Source of the DNA: Desulfotignum sp.
GTDB lineage: Bacteria > Desulfobacterota > Desulfobacteria > Desulfobacterales > Desulfobacteraceae
NCBI GenBank assembly: GCA_011390615.1
Contig: JAABSB010000016.1
Span: forward strand, 1 to 34,820
Direction of reading: 5' to 3'
DNA: 34,820 nt
The translations under genes were made by a program, and so were the position numbers. This document shows positions 18,000-26,132 of this stretch, one piece after another. The notes beneath the pieces are model-generated. The model did no database searches, was not told the origin of the DNA, and saw only the letters and a list, made by a program, of their open reading frames with translations. Each line of letters opens with the position of its first letter. Within the stretch, counting starts at the first letter, position 1.

Positions 18000-18515
18000 A
18001 TGAGCTTTTTTTTCAAAATACTGCTTATACTTCTGGGGCTGGCCTATCTTATCGCTCCGGTGGACATCATTCCGGAAATTCTTGTTCCGTTTCTGGGATG
18101 GGTGGATGACGGACTGGTTTTGTACTGTATCTTTTATCTGATACGGTATGGCAAACTGCCCTGGTTTTTTTTCAAACGCGACCAGGGTGACGGATTTGGC
18201 CAGAAATCTTCCAGCCGCTTCGAACCGGATACAGAATCACGCACTGAAAACAACGGGACCGGCAGCCGGACAACCGCCGAAAACCAGAAATCCACATCAG
18301 ATGCAAACAGTTCCCCCAGGCCGGCACATGAAATTCTTGGTGTTGCAAAAGATGCCTCCTGGGAGGAGATCCAGGCTGCCTATAAGCAGCAGGTCAAAAA
18401 ATACCATCCAGACAAATTGTCCCATCTGGGAAAAGAGTTTTCAGACCTGGCTGCCAGACGCTTTGTGGAAATCCAGAAAGCGTTTGAATACCTTAAAACC
18501 AGAAAAGGCAGATAG
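18000..18515 (+). CDS. DUF1232 membrane domain fused to a C-terminal J-domain
   Basis: Residues 1-50 match DUF1232, with the LAYLIAPVDIIPE signature and a hydrophobic helical hairpin. A Ser/Thr/Asn-rich linker spans about residues 58-105. A J-domain follows (HEILGVAKDASWEEIQAAYKQQVKKYHPDK, then ARRFVEIQKAFEYL), with the HPD tripeptide intact, so it should stimulate an Hsp70 (DnaK) partner at the membrane. The ATG at 18000 is 8 nt after dapB and has only a weak ribosome binding site, which suggests coupling. The client is unknown. The location in an envelope operon hints at assembly or quality control of membrane proteins. Confidence 0.88.
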   Translation: MSFFFKILLILLGLAYLIAPVDIIPEILVPFLGWVDDGLVLYCIFYLIRYGKLPWFFFKRDQGDGFGQKSSSRFEPDTESRTENNGTGSRTTAENQKSTSDANSSPRPAHEILGVAKDASWEEIQAAYKQQVKKYHPDKLSHLGKEFSDLAARRFVEIQKAFEYLKTRKGR

Positions 18516-18545
18516 CCCGCAGTGCAAGCAGCTAAAGGAATGCCT

Positions 18546-19319
18546 GTGACCCACCGCCTTGTGGTTGAGAACAATACGTTTGAGATACAATGGCACTGGC
18601 ATGGGAAAAAAAACCACCCGGTCCTGGTGTTTCTCCATGAAGGGTTAGGGTGTGTGAAGATGTGGAAAACCTTTCCGGAACAACTGGCAAAAACAACCGG
18701 GTGCAACGCATTTTTATTTTCCAGACCGGGCTACGGCAGATCCGGCACCTGTAACCTTCCCTGGAAAACCAATTTCATGCATACCCAGGCCCTGGCGGTT
18801 CTGCCGAAAATCCTTGCAAAAGCCGGTATCCGGGACCACATTCTCATCGGCCATTCAGACGGCGGCTCCATTGCCCTGATTTTTGCGGGCAGCCCCTTTG
18901 CAGCAGGACTTTTGGGTGTGATCACCGAGGCTGCCCATGTTTTTTGCGAACCTGTGACACTGGCATCCATCCGGGCTGCTAGGCATGCATATCTTACAGG
19001 AACACTCAAGGAAAAGCTGGTCCGGTACCATGGCAAAAACACGGACACCGCTTTTTGGGGATGGAATGATGCCTGGCTGAATCCCGGATTTGTGCACTGG
19101 AATATCACAAAATATCTTTGGCGCATCCAGGTGCCGGTACTGGCCATCCAGGGAAAAAATGACCTCTATGGCACGGTACAGCAATTGACAGCCATAGAAA
19201 ATGGTGTCCAGGGCTGTGAGACACAGCATATCAAAAACTGCGGACATGTCCCCCACCATGAACAGCCGGATGTGGTGTTGGCCCGTATGGCCGCCTTTAT
19301 AAAAAAATGTATGCAGTAA
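18546..19319 (+). CDS. alpha/beta hydrolase
   Basis: It is a cytoplasmic alpha/beta hydrolase of unknown substrate with no signal peptide. VLVFLHEGLGCVKMW is the oxyanion region, GHSDGGS holds the nucleophile at about Ser104, IQGKNDLYG holds the likely acid Asp, and CGHVPHHEQPD the catalytic His. The GHSDGG elbow and HEGLG loop are common in small-molecule esterases and thioesterases. I chose the GTG at 18546 because AAAGGA stands 6 nt before it; in-frame alternatives are an ATG at 18540 and a GTG at 18522. Its 3' end overlaps an upstream extension of the next frame. Confidence 0.82.
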   Translation: MTHRLVVENNTFEIQWHWHGKKNHPVLVFLHEGLGCVKMWKTFPEQLAKTTGCNAFLFSRPGYGRSGTCNLPWKTNFMHTQALAVLPKILAKAGIRDHILIGHSDGGSIALIFAGSPFAAGLLGVITEAAHVFCEPVTLASIRAARHAYLTGTLKEKLVRYHGKNTDTAFWGWNDAWLNPGFVHWNITKYLWRIQVPVLAIQGKNDLYGTVQQLTAIENGVQGCETQHIKNCGHVPHHEQPDVVLARMAAFIKKCMQ

Positions 19320-19423
19320 CCCTGCCGCAGGTCCTGTCAAAAATGACCGCCGGCATTGACAAACCTATGGATCTCTGGGATATAGAACCATTTTACATTG
19401 CACAGACAAAAGGGAGAAACCGC

Positions 19424-19708
19424 GTGACCGGCGTAAGTGAAATTCTGGTTCTGATCCTGTTGATATCCGGTATACTGATTCTGCCAAGAATGCTCAAACC
19501 GGCCCCGCCCAAAAACGACACAGACACCCTTGCGCGCCTGTCCAAAAAAAAACGGGCAGCCATTGTTGCTTCCATTTTGTATCCCGTTGCCTGTGCCATG
19601 ATTATCAAACCCTGGAACGGACAACTGCTGCTGTTTGCAGCCACAGGCCCTGCCCCGGTGGCCCTGGCATGGGCGGTTTACTGGGTTTTGTCAGCCCCTA
19701 GAAAATAA
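19424..19708 (+). CDS. small membrane protein, two predicted helices
   Basis: No family is recognised. The product from the GTG at 19424 is 94 residues. It has one helix near the N-terminus (EILVLILLISGILILPRML), a polar linker with Lys-rich KKKRAA, and a hydrophobic C-terminal half. The start is chosen because AGGGAG precedes this GTG at a good distance. The same frame extends back to an ATG at 19307 that overlaps the hydrolase stop, so a 133-residue version is possible. It is the last gene of the plsB operon. Confidence 0.65.
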   Translation: MTGVSEILVLILLISGILILPRMLKPAPPKNDTDTLARLSKKKRAAIVASILYPVACAMIIKPWNGQLLLFAATGPAPVALAWAVYWVLSAPRK

Positions 19709-19730
19709 GCGCTGCCTTTAACAATCCCTG

Positions 19731-19783
19731 TAAAAAATAAACAGCTGCCCCGACCCTTTTTTCCAGGATCAGGACAGCTGTTT
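19731..19783 (-). terminator. rho-independent terminator of the qrc operon
   Basis: An 18-bp stem (19739-19756 with 19766-19783) encloses a 9-nt loop. Read leftward, the three non-Watson-Crick positions become G-U pairs, whereas rightward they are A-C mismatches. A six-T run follows at 19731-19737 on the minus strand. It therefore primarily ends the leftward qrc transcript, though it may also stop the plus-strand operon. Confidence 0.85.
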
Positions 19784-19816
19784 TGGTCATCAGATAAGAC
19801 AGGTGCTGTAAATGGA

Positions 19817-19975
19817 TCAGTGTCGGCTGTCCTGTGATTCCTTTACTGTGTCATAGGCTGCCTTGGCAATGCAGTATGTCATGCCAGCACCCAGAATGCC
19901 GATGGCATACCAGAAACCGCCGAAAAAAAGCATATGGCCGATATCCCATACCCATTCAAAGATAAATGGAAACAT
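19817..19975 (-). CDS. 52-residue single-helix membrane protein following qrcD
   Basis: This short gene begins MFPFIFEWVWDIGHM, has one hydrophobic segment (about residues 13-37, LFFGGFWYAIGILGAGMTYCIA) and ends in a polar tail (KESQDSRH). Its ribosome binding site is very good, AAGGAG 8 nt before the ATG. It starts 18 nt after the qrcD stop and ends about 35 nt before the operon terminator, so it is the fifth gene of the qrc transcript. Small one-helix subunits are common in respiratory membrane complexes. A role as an accessory Qrc subunit is inferred from position only; the four classical Qrc subunits do not include it. Confidence 0.75.
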   Translation of the reverse strand: MFPFIFEWVWDIGHMLFFGGFWYAIGILGAGMTYCIAKAAYDTVKESQDSRH

Positions 19976-19993
19976 AATTTTTCTCCTTTTTCT

Positions 19994-21244
19994 CTAAGAT
20001 TCCTGTGCCTTGGATTGGTTCAGTTCCAGTTCCTGGGGAAACACCGGCAGATACCGGTAGGTCACCGCAATAAGGATGATACCGTAGGCCACAGGCAGGA
20101 TCGTGGTGGCCACTTCCTGCCAGGAGGGAATATACAGGGCCCAGGTATCAAAGCTCATGACCGGAACAGCCATTACCTGGAGCACCATGACCCAGCGGTT
20201 GAGACAGACACCGATAACGCCCAGAATGATTGCCAAAAGCCGCAGGTTGGGATTTTCACGGGTACTTTTGTTGATGAGTAAAAGACCGGGGATCACACCG
20301 CAGATGATAATCTCTGTAACCAGAATCCAGTAGCCGTAAAGGCTGTTGCCGGTGTAAAAATGGCTGAGTTCATACCCGAGTCCGGGAACAGTAACATTTG
20401 CCCAGTAAATGGTATCAATGATTTTGGCAATAATATAGGTGAATATCATCCATCCGGAAATTTTGGCAAGCAGGTGGATTACATTGTCCTTGACCAGTTT
20501 TTTCCCGGTAACAGCTTCTGTGATCCGGGTGACCAGCAGGGTAAAACACGGGCCGAACGCCGCGGCAGACCAGGTGAACAGAAAAAAGGTCCAGGGCCAG
20601 ATCAAAAGCCCTTCCCGAACAGCAAACGGCCGGCCATACAGAACACCCGCAACACCGCCCAATGATCCCTGGTGGAAGAAGGACAAAAACGCACCGGTGG
20701 CGGCAAATATGGCCATGGTGCCGTGCATGTTGTGGGCCAGGTGATGGAAGAAAGGCACCTTGTTGAGCTGTCTGTTTTCCAGGATATTGGGGATAAACTC
20801 AATGGTGAGCACAGCAAAATAGCAGGACAGGCAAAAGGCCACCTCAGTGAGCATGGAATGTACATTGGCGTGCCAGAAGATAAACCACCCCCGCAGCGGC
20901 TGCCCGATATCAATGGCCAGAATCAGCAGGGCCGAGCTGTAACAGATAAACCCGATGATCACCGCAAAATTGATGATATTTTTGAGCTCATCGATTTTAA
21001 AAATATATTTGAGCAGGCCGGTGAAAAACGCACCGCCTCCCACGGCTATAACAGCCAGATCCGCCCAGATCCACAGGGCAAACCCGTAATAATCATTCAT
21101 ATTGGTCTGGTTCAGCCCTTTGAACCAGCACAGCAGCATGGCATAAACGCCCCAGAGCAGGACAGCACCCACAATGGCTATTCCCAGCATGAATTTGGGA
21201 AATGAACACCGTTTTGCGCCTTCAGGTATTAATGCAGCATCCAT
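19994..21244 (-). CDS. qrcD: Qrc complex membrane subunit QrcD (NrfD/PsrC family)
   Basis: It is the integral membrane subunit of the menaquinone reductase complex Qrc and is expected to bind the quinone. The 416-residue protein has about ten hydrophobic helices. NrfD-family features include GWFIFWHANVHSMLTEVAF, WPWTFFLFTWSAAAFGP and LRLLAIILGVIGVCLNRWVMVLQ. The frame opens at a TTG (21250), but the ATG at 21244 sits 9 nt from GAGGAG and is preferred. It follows qrcC by 33 nt. NrfD-like proteins also occur in polysulfide reductase and alternative complex III; the full gene order identifies Qrc. Confidence 0.92.
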   Translation of the reverse strand: MDAALIPEGAKRCSFPKFMLGIAIVGAVLLWGVYAMLLCWFKGLNQTNMNDYYGFALWIWADLAVIAVGGGAFFTGLLKYIFKIDELKNIINFAVIIGFICYSSALLILAIDIGQPLRGWFIFWHANVHSMLTEVAFCLSCYFAVLTIEFIPNILENRQLNKVPFFHHLAHNMHGTMAIFAATGAFLSFFHQGSLGGVAGVLYGRPFAVREGLLIWPWTFFLFTWSAAAFGPCFTLLVTRITEAVTGKKLVKDNVIHLLAKISGWMIFTYIIAKIIDTIYWANVTVPGLGYELSHFYTGNSLYGYWILVTEIIICGVIPGLLLINKSTRENPNLRLLAIILGVIGVCLNRWVMVLQVMAVPVMSFDTWALYIPSWQEVATTILPVAYGIILIAVTYRYLPVFPQELELNQSKAQES

Positions 21245-21277
21245 ATTCAATTACTCCTCACATAGATTTTGGATTTT

Positions 21278-22135
21278 CTAATCATGGGAAGCAGCCCCAT
21301 GATGATTCTTCACCTTGTCCCACTCTCCCTCCAGATAGCTGTCCCCAAGTTTTCTGACCCATTCGCGTTCTGACATGTAATAGACCTTGGGGTTGGTTCC
21401 CAAACGCTCCAGCAGCCTGAACACTTTGGGATTGCGTGATTTTCCCACCACATCATGGTTCAAAGGATCTGGATGGGGATCTGGTTTGACAATCTGGTGA
21501 ATTTTGTGGGAAGGATTGTTCAAATCACCGAATATGATGGCACCGGCAGGACATGCTGTGGTGCATGCCGTCTGGTATGCGTCTTCCGGAATTTCATCAG
21601 TTTCGTCAAAATAGGCCTGTTCCCTGGCCAGCTGGTACCGGTGGTAACAAAAACTGCATTTTTCCACTACCCCCCGCATCCGCGGGGACACATTGGGGCT
21701 CAGATATTTTTCCATGCCTTCGGGCCAGACCGGATCCCACCAGTTGAAATATCTGGCATGGTAAGGGCAGGCTGCCATGCAGTACCGGCACCCGAAACAC
21801 CGGGTGTAGATCTGGGAGACAATGCCTGTGTCATATCCGTAGTCAGTGGCAGTTGCCGGACATACGGACACACAGGGGGAATGGCCATGGTCTCCTTTAC
21901 CACCGCAGTGCTGGCAGGGCCTGGGCAGGTAAGCTGTCTGCGTTTCTGGAAATGGTTTGCCATTGGTGAGCTTGTATACCCGCATCCAGGTGAGGCTGTC
22001 CTTTTTATCGGACTCATCCTCCTTAAACGGAATATTATTTTCGGCCATGCACGAGACCGTACAGGAACCGCATCCGGTACATTTGTCCAGATCAATAACC
22101 ATCCCGAACTTATGTGCTTTTTTATCTTGTATCAT
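21278..22135 (-). CDS. qrcC: Qrc complex iron-sulfur subunit QrcC
   Basis: This electron-transfer subunit links QrcB/QrcA to the membrane subunit. The 285-residue protein has four cysteine clusters: CTGCGSCTVSC near residue 19, CQHCGGKGDHGHSPCVSVCP, CFGCRYCMAACP, and CSFCYHR with CTTACP. That is the NrfC/DmsB-type arrangement for four Fe-S clusters. The frame extends to 22228 inside qrcB, but the ATG at 22135 has AGAGG 6 nt upstream and starts at the family N-terminus. It has no Tat signal of its own, so export, if periplasmic, would rely on pairing with QrcB. Confidence 0.92.
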   Translation of the reverse strand: MIQDKKAHKFGMVIDLDKCTGCGSCTVSCMAENNIPFKEDESDKKDSLTWMRVYKLTNGKPFPETQTAYLPRPCQHCGGKGDHGHSPCVSVCPATATDYGYDTGIVSQIYTRCFGCRYCMAACPYHARYFNWWDPVWPEGMEKYLSPNVSPRMRGVVEKCSFCYHRYQLAREQAYFDETDEIPEDAYQTACTTACPAGAIIFGDLNNPSHKIHQIVKPDPHPDPLNHDVVGKSRNPKVFRLLERLGTNPKVYYMSEREWVRKLGDSYLEGEWDKVKNHHGAASHD

Positions 22136-22166
22136 CAGAACCTCTTTGAAAGTTTGTCCACACCAT

Positions 22167-24296
22167 TTAGGCCTTTGAAATACTGGCTTTGACGCCAAAG
22201 GCAGCATCCAGTCCAGAACCAGGTTCAATTACCGGGCTGATCAATTCATGTACGTTCACACCCTTGCCTGCGACATATCTATTGTCAAATCTATGGCCAA
22301 GCCCTTTAACCATGCCGATGACCCCCGGCATGATGCCTTCATTGAAATTAAGCCTCACCTTTGCAGATCCTGCGGGCGTGGTCAGTGTCACAAATCCGCC
22401 GTCTTTCAATCCATTGGCGGTCTTGGGATTGATTTCCACAAACATGTCCGTGTTTTTAATCACCCGGTCAGACACTGTTTTGATGGCAAATGGCGAAGAA
22501 GCCGGGGCTGTGCTGGCCACCCGCATATTGTCTATGGGCACCAGGATAAGATCAGCATCTCCTTGGGGCTGTATTGTTGGCGGATTTTCAGCCAGAAAGG
22601 CAAAATTGGTTTCCATTCTACCGGCAGGCGGCCCCTGGGAAACAACGGCATAGCCTTTTTTGTACAAATCGTTCCAGATACCGGGAACCAGGCTTTTCAG
22701 GCAGGTTTTATAATCAGGCCAGTCAAAACTTTCTCCCATGGTACCCCCGAGGGTTTTTGCCAGATGGATCAGGACATCGCCTGGACTGCGGGTATCAAAG
22801 ACAGGATCCACAACAGGGCGGGCCAGTCCCACAACCAGGCCGGCAAATCCTGCCTTGGACGGGACATCTTCAAACCGTTCCAGAAATGTGGATATCGGCA
22901 AGATCACATCCGATGCCATGGCGGTTTCATCCATGAATGCGGTAAAATTGACCACAAAGGGAATCTTTTCAAAAGCCGCACTGGTCTGGATGGGATCGTT
23001 CAAGGTGTAACAGGGATTTGCATTGTATACAAACAAGGTGTCCACAACCGGTGCATCAGACTGGTGTATTTTTGTCACAAGTTCCGGTGCCGAGCCGGCC
23101 AGTTTTTCTTTGGCAGCACCATCCCGGGCCACGGCATCCTGAACCGGATCTGGAAATGCCAGATATTCGGGCACCGGTTTGACAAAGGTGCCGCCTTTTT
23201 TATTGATATTGCCGGTCAGGCAGTTGAGGGTATGAATCGCGGCAAACTCTTTAAGGCTCTGGGCACCATCCCCGCGGCCTTTGCCGGGAACAGCCACAGG
23301 CATTTTTGCCTTTGCAAAAGCAATGGCGGTTTTTTTGATGTCAGCAGCACTGATACCGGTAATGGCAGCCACCTGCTCCACCGGATATTTCTGCTGCACC
23401 ATGGCATTGAAACGGTTGAGCCCCCCCCTGAACCCGGCGGCAAATTCCGGATCAAACAAATTTTCCTGCAGCAGGATACCGCACATGGCCATGGCCAGAT
23501 CCGCCTCTGTTCCCGGATGTATCGGTATCCATTTGTCAGCTCCCGCTGCAGTGCTGGAGAGCCTGGGTTCTATCTGATAGAGTTTTCCCCCCCGTTGCCT
23601 GCGCCCGGAATTGGCCTTGAAACAGGCCACCGGTGATCCCCAGCCCTCTATGATACCGGCCCCGAAGCTGAGGATAAAATCCGCATTTTCCAGGTCAAAC
23701 CCCAGGGTATGGCCGGGACCGTGAAGTGTCTGGGCGGTTTGTGTAAGCCAGGACTCCAGGGTCTGCATGAAAACATGGTTGGGGGAACCGAAAGCCGCCA
23801 TGAAATGGCTGAACAGCCCGGGCACCGAACCCAGGTTTGTATCAGTGATGCAGGCCAGGGCCTCAGGGTTCTGGTTTTTCCGGAGTTTTCCCAGTCTGCC
23901 TGCCACAAGTGTGATGGCTTCTTCCCAGGATATGGGTTCAAAGCGGCCATTGTTTTTCTTCAACGGTGTTTTCACCCGGCAGGGATCATACAGGTACTGG
24001 AGCCCGGCAATGCCATGGAGACATGCCCCGCCGTTATTCACAGGATAAGTGTCTTGCCCTTCTATTTTTACGGGTCTGCCGCCAATTTTTCTGACACTGA
24101 TACCGCAGGTTCCCGGACACAGGGTGCACACCGACTGGCCATAGGTAATTTTTCCGTCAGGGGGAACAGGGGTCCAGGGCCAGTTCTGGGTCCAGATGGA
24201 AGAATCATCTGTCAGTTTGGCCCCCACAGGGGAGATTGCAATACCTGCAACCGCGCCAAGTCCCAATCCCAAGAAGCTTCTTCTATCAACTTTCAT
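22167..24296 (-). CDS. qrcB: Qrc complex large subunit QrcB (molybdopterin-oxidoreductase family, Mo ligand not seen)
   Basis: The 709-residue protein belongs to the molybdopterin oxidoreductase family. It opens with a Tat signal (DRRSFLGLGLGAVAG), so it is exported folded to the periplasm. A [4Fe-4S] motif C-x2-C-x3-C-x27-C (CTLCPGTC to GGACLHG) follows at about residues 57-92. Where catalytic members have a Cys, Ser or selenocysteine Mo ligand, this protein reads FMQTLESWLTQTAQ with no such obvious residue. That agrees with the report that Desulfovibrio Qrc lacks molybdenum. It probably serves as an electron relay and scaffold. The ATG at 24296 has AGAGGA upstream, 41 nt after qrcA. Confidence 0.9.
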   Translation of the reverse strand: MKVDRRSFLGLGLGAVAGIAISPVGAKLTDDSSIWTQNWPWTPVPPDGKITYGQSVCTLCPGTCGISVRKIGGRPVKIEGQDTYPVNNGGACLHGIAGLQYLYDPCRVKTPLKKNNGRFEPISWEEAITLVAGRLGKLRKNQNPEALACITDTNLGSVPGLFSHFMAAFGSPNHVFMQTLESWLTQTAQTLHGPGHTLGFDLENADFILSFGAGIIEGWGSPVACFKANSGRRQRGGKLYQIEPRLSSTAAGADKWIPIHPGTEADLAMAMCGILLQENLFDPEFAAGFRGGLNRFNAMVQQKYPVEQVAAITGISAADIKKTAIAFAKAKMPVAVPGKGRGDGAQSLKEFAAIHTLNCLTGNINKKGGTFVKPVPEYLAFPDPVQDAVARDGAAKEKLAGSAPELVTKIHQSDAPVVDTLFVYNANPCYTLNDPIQTSAAFEKIPFVVNFTAFMDETAMASDVILPISTFLERFEDVPSKAGFAGLVVGLARPVVDPVFDTRSPGDVLIHLAKTLGGTMGESFDWPDYKTCLKSLVPGIWNDLYKKGYAVVSQGPPAGRMETNFAFLAENPPTIQPQGDADLILVPIDNMRVASTAPASSPFAIKTVSDRVIKNTDMFVEINPKTANGLKDGGFVTLTTPAGSAKVRLNFNEGIMPGVIGMVKGLGHRFDNRYVAGKGVNVHELISPVIEPGSGLDAAFGVKASISKA

Positions 24297-24337
24297 ATGT
24301 AAAATCCTCTATAAAATTTGCAATTCTTGTATCTGGT

Positions 24338-25009
24338 CTATTTGTGGCACTGGAAGCAATAGCCCTTATGGCCGGTCTCTTCTTCATGACACACTGCGCA
24401 GTCATCCATCTTCATGCTGTCCCAGGGATTTTTCGTGATACCCCAGATATTGTTACCCCAGATATCACGGCTGTAGCCGGTAAGTCTGTTTTCTTCATAA
24501 GGCCTGGAAGAAGTGGATTCACCGATGTGGCCATGGCAGGTTACGCAGTCCATGCCGGCTGCTTTGATATGGGCAGCGTGGGAAAAGTACACACAATCAG
24601 GCTGTTTTGCATACACATACCAGGGAACCTCCCGCTGTTTTGCCACATACTCTGCTGCAAAAATGGCTTCATCTTCTGTTTCACCCATGGGTTCATCTGT
24701 GTGACAGTCCAGACAGGATTCTGTTTTGGGGATGCCTGAAAAGGTACCATCTTCTCTGAGAAAATGGCAGGATTCACAGTCCCCGGTTTCCTGAACATGC
24801 AGCGCGTGATCAAAATTAAAGGGCTGCTCATGTTTGGAGTAGAGCAGCTTGGGGAACAGCAGCCAGCCGGATAAAAAGCAAATCAAAAATGCCAGAATAA
24901 AAAAAATGACACCCAGCCCCAGGCCTGTGTCATTTTTTGGATCTTCGGCAGCGCTTTCCTTTGCACCATCCATGGAACCATGTTCTGTTTTGTTTTCTAT
25001 TTCACTCAT
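24338..25009 (-). CDS. qrcA: Qrc complex multihaem cytochrome c subunit QrcA
   Basis: It receives electrons from periplasmic cytochrome c3, reduced by hydrogenases and formate dehydrogenases, and passes them into Qrc. The 223-residue protein has an acidic cytoplasmic N-terminus, one membrane helix (LGVIFFILAFLICFLSGWLLFP) and a periplasmic domain. I count five CxxCH motifs (CESCH, CLDCH, CVTCH, CAVCH, CFQCH). Between the second and third lies a lone Cys before YFSHAAH, which could bind a sixth haem in an unusual way; Desulfovibrio QrcA is described as hexahaem. The ATG at 25009 has GGAG 5 nt upstream. It is the first gene of the operon. Confidence 0.92.
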   Translation of the reverse strand: MSEIENKTEHGSMDGAKESAAEDPKNDTGLGLGVIFFILAFLICFLSGWLLFPKLLYSKHEQPFNFDHALHVQETGDCESCHFLREDGTFSGIPKTESCLDCHTDEPMGETEDEAIFAAEYVAKQREVPWYVYAKQPDCVYFSHAAHIKAAGMDCVTCHGHIGESTSSRPYEENRLTGYSRDIWGNNIWGITKNPWDSMKMDDCAVCHEEETGHKGYCFQCHK

Positions 25010-25145
25010 GAAAACTCCATCAATGTTAAAATGTTGATGTTACCTATAACCATTGTATCCAGGCACCCACCTGGACATATATTTTTTGCACCCGGCCCCG
25101 CTTTTTGCAGGATGCAATTCTTTCCAGGGAGCATAATCGCGTTAA

Positions 25146-25174
25146 TCTATAGTAATATCTGGATTTGTTGTCAA
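25146..25174 (-). promoter_or_regulatory. promoter of the qrc operon
   Basis: On the minus strand a perfect TTGACA (plus 25169-25174) and TATAGA (plus 25146-25151) have 17-nt spacing. The predicted leader is about 130 nt and includes a small hairpin (TCCAGG with CCTGGA, near 25058-25077). This fits strong constitutive transcription of a core respiratory complex. Confidence 0.7.
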
Positions 25175-25231
25175 GATAAAATGAGGCAGGAATAAAGGAA
25201 GGCAAAAAGGGAAAAGAGATAGGGACATAAT

Positions 25232-25274
25232 GCTTTCACACCCATTTCCGGAAATTGGGAAAGGATGTGAAAGC
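25232..25274. repeat. 43-nt inverted repeat between ccsA and the qrc promoter
   Basis: GCTTTCACA (25232-25240) and TGTGAAAGC (25266-25274) form a perfect 9-bp outer stem. Inside it, CCCATTT pairs with AAATTGGG through one bulge around a CCGG loop. It begins 18 nt past the ccsA stop. No T run follows on the leftward strand, so it is not a standard rho-independent terminator. It could stabilise the 3' end of the ccsA mRNA or attenuate transcription. Confidence 0.6.
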
Positions 25275-25292
25275 GATTTTCAGCCCCCGGTT

Positions 25293-26132
25293 TTACGCAT
25301 AACTGTGGAGGCCGGAAAGCAGAAAATTGACCCCGAAATAGGTGAACAATACCGCCACAAATCCCACAATGGAAACCAGGGCCAGATTCTTCCCGTGCCA
25401 TCCCCGCATCAGGCGCAGGTGCATGAAAATGGCATACACAAACCAGGTGATCAGGGACCAGGTTTCCTTGGGATCCCAGGACCAGTATTTCCCCCAGGCG
25501 GAATTGGCCCATACCGCACCGGTGATAATACCGATGGTCAAAAAAAGAAAACCGAATACCACCATCTGGTAAGTGAGTTCATCAATGACATCCCAGGATG
25601 GCAGGCGGGCAAAAGCACCATTTTCAGCTGTCTGTTTTGGTTTGATAAAATAGATAATGCTGAGGCCGAATGCCAGGGCAAACCCGGCATACCCCAAAAA
25701 GCAGGTGACCACATGGGCGATGAGCCAGTTGCTTTTCAACGCGGGAATTAATGGATTGATCCTGGCACTGATGCTCGGGTCAAAGGAAGCATAGGCAATG
25801 GCCAGAAATATCAAGGGTGAGACAAACACCCCGAAACCCTGTTCCCGGTATTTTAATTCCACAAAGACATAGAGCACGGCCATGGTCCAGGAAAAAAACA
25901 CAAGCGATTCATACATGTTGGAAAATGGGGCCCGGCCATACCCCATCTGGTAGGATTCCACCCACCGAAGACCGATGCCGGCCGTATTCATAAGCAAACC
26001 AGTGCACAGCACATAAAATCCCGCCTTTGCCAGGTGTTTGTTTTTAAAGGCGAACGAACCAAAATAACACACCATGGCCAGGCCATACAGAAAAGTTGTT
26101 GAAGACAATGCAAAAGAACTGTTCATACCCAT
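25293..26132 (-). CDS. ccsA: cytochrome c biogenesis protein CcsA/ResC
   Basis: Together with ResB it forms the System II haem transporter and ligase that attaches haem to CxxCH motifs outside the membrane. The 279-residue protein has about eight hydrophobic helices and the tryptophan-rich haem-binding segment WGKYWSWDPKETWSLITW (WWD-type domain). Conserved histidines lie in NWLIAHVVTCF and FMHLRLMRG. Its ATG overlaps the resB stop (TAATG), so translation is coupled; a second ATG is 6 nt downstream. The enzyme is needed for QrcA, encoded on the next leftward transcript. Confidence 0.93.
   Translation of the reverse strand: MGMNSSFALSSTTFLYGLAMVCYFGSFAFKNKHLAKAGFYVLCTGLLMNTAGIGLRWVESYQMGYGRAPFSNMYESLVFFSWTMAVLYVFVELKYREQGFGVFVSPLIFLAIAYASFDPSISARINPLIPALKSNWLIAHVVTCFLGYAGFALAFGLSIIYFIKPKQTAENGAFARLPSWDVIDELTYQMVVFGFLFLTIGIITGAVWANSAWGKYWSWDPKETWSLITWFVYAIFMHLRLMRGWHGKNLALVSIVGFVAVLFTYFGVNFLLSGLHSYA

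Noticed and set aside
22248-23636. 462-codon plus-strand open frame
   Set aside because: Antisense to qrcB. Cys/His/Gly-rich composition is a by-product of the opposite coding frame.
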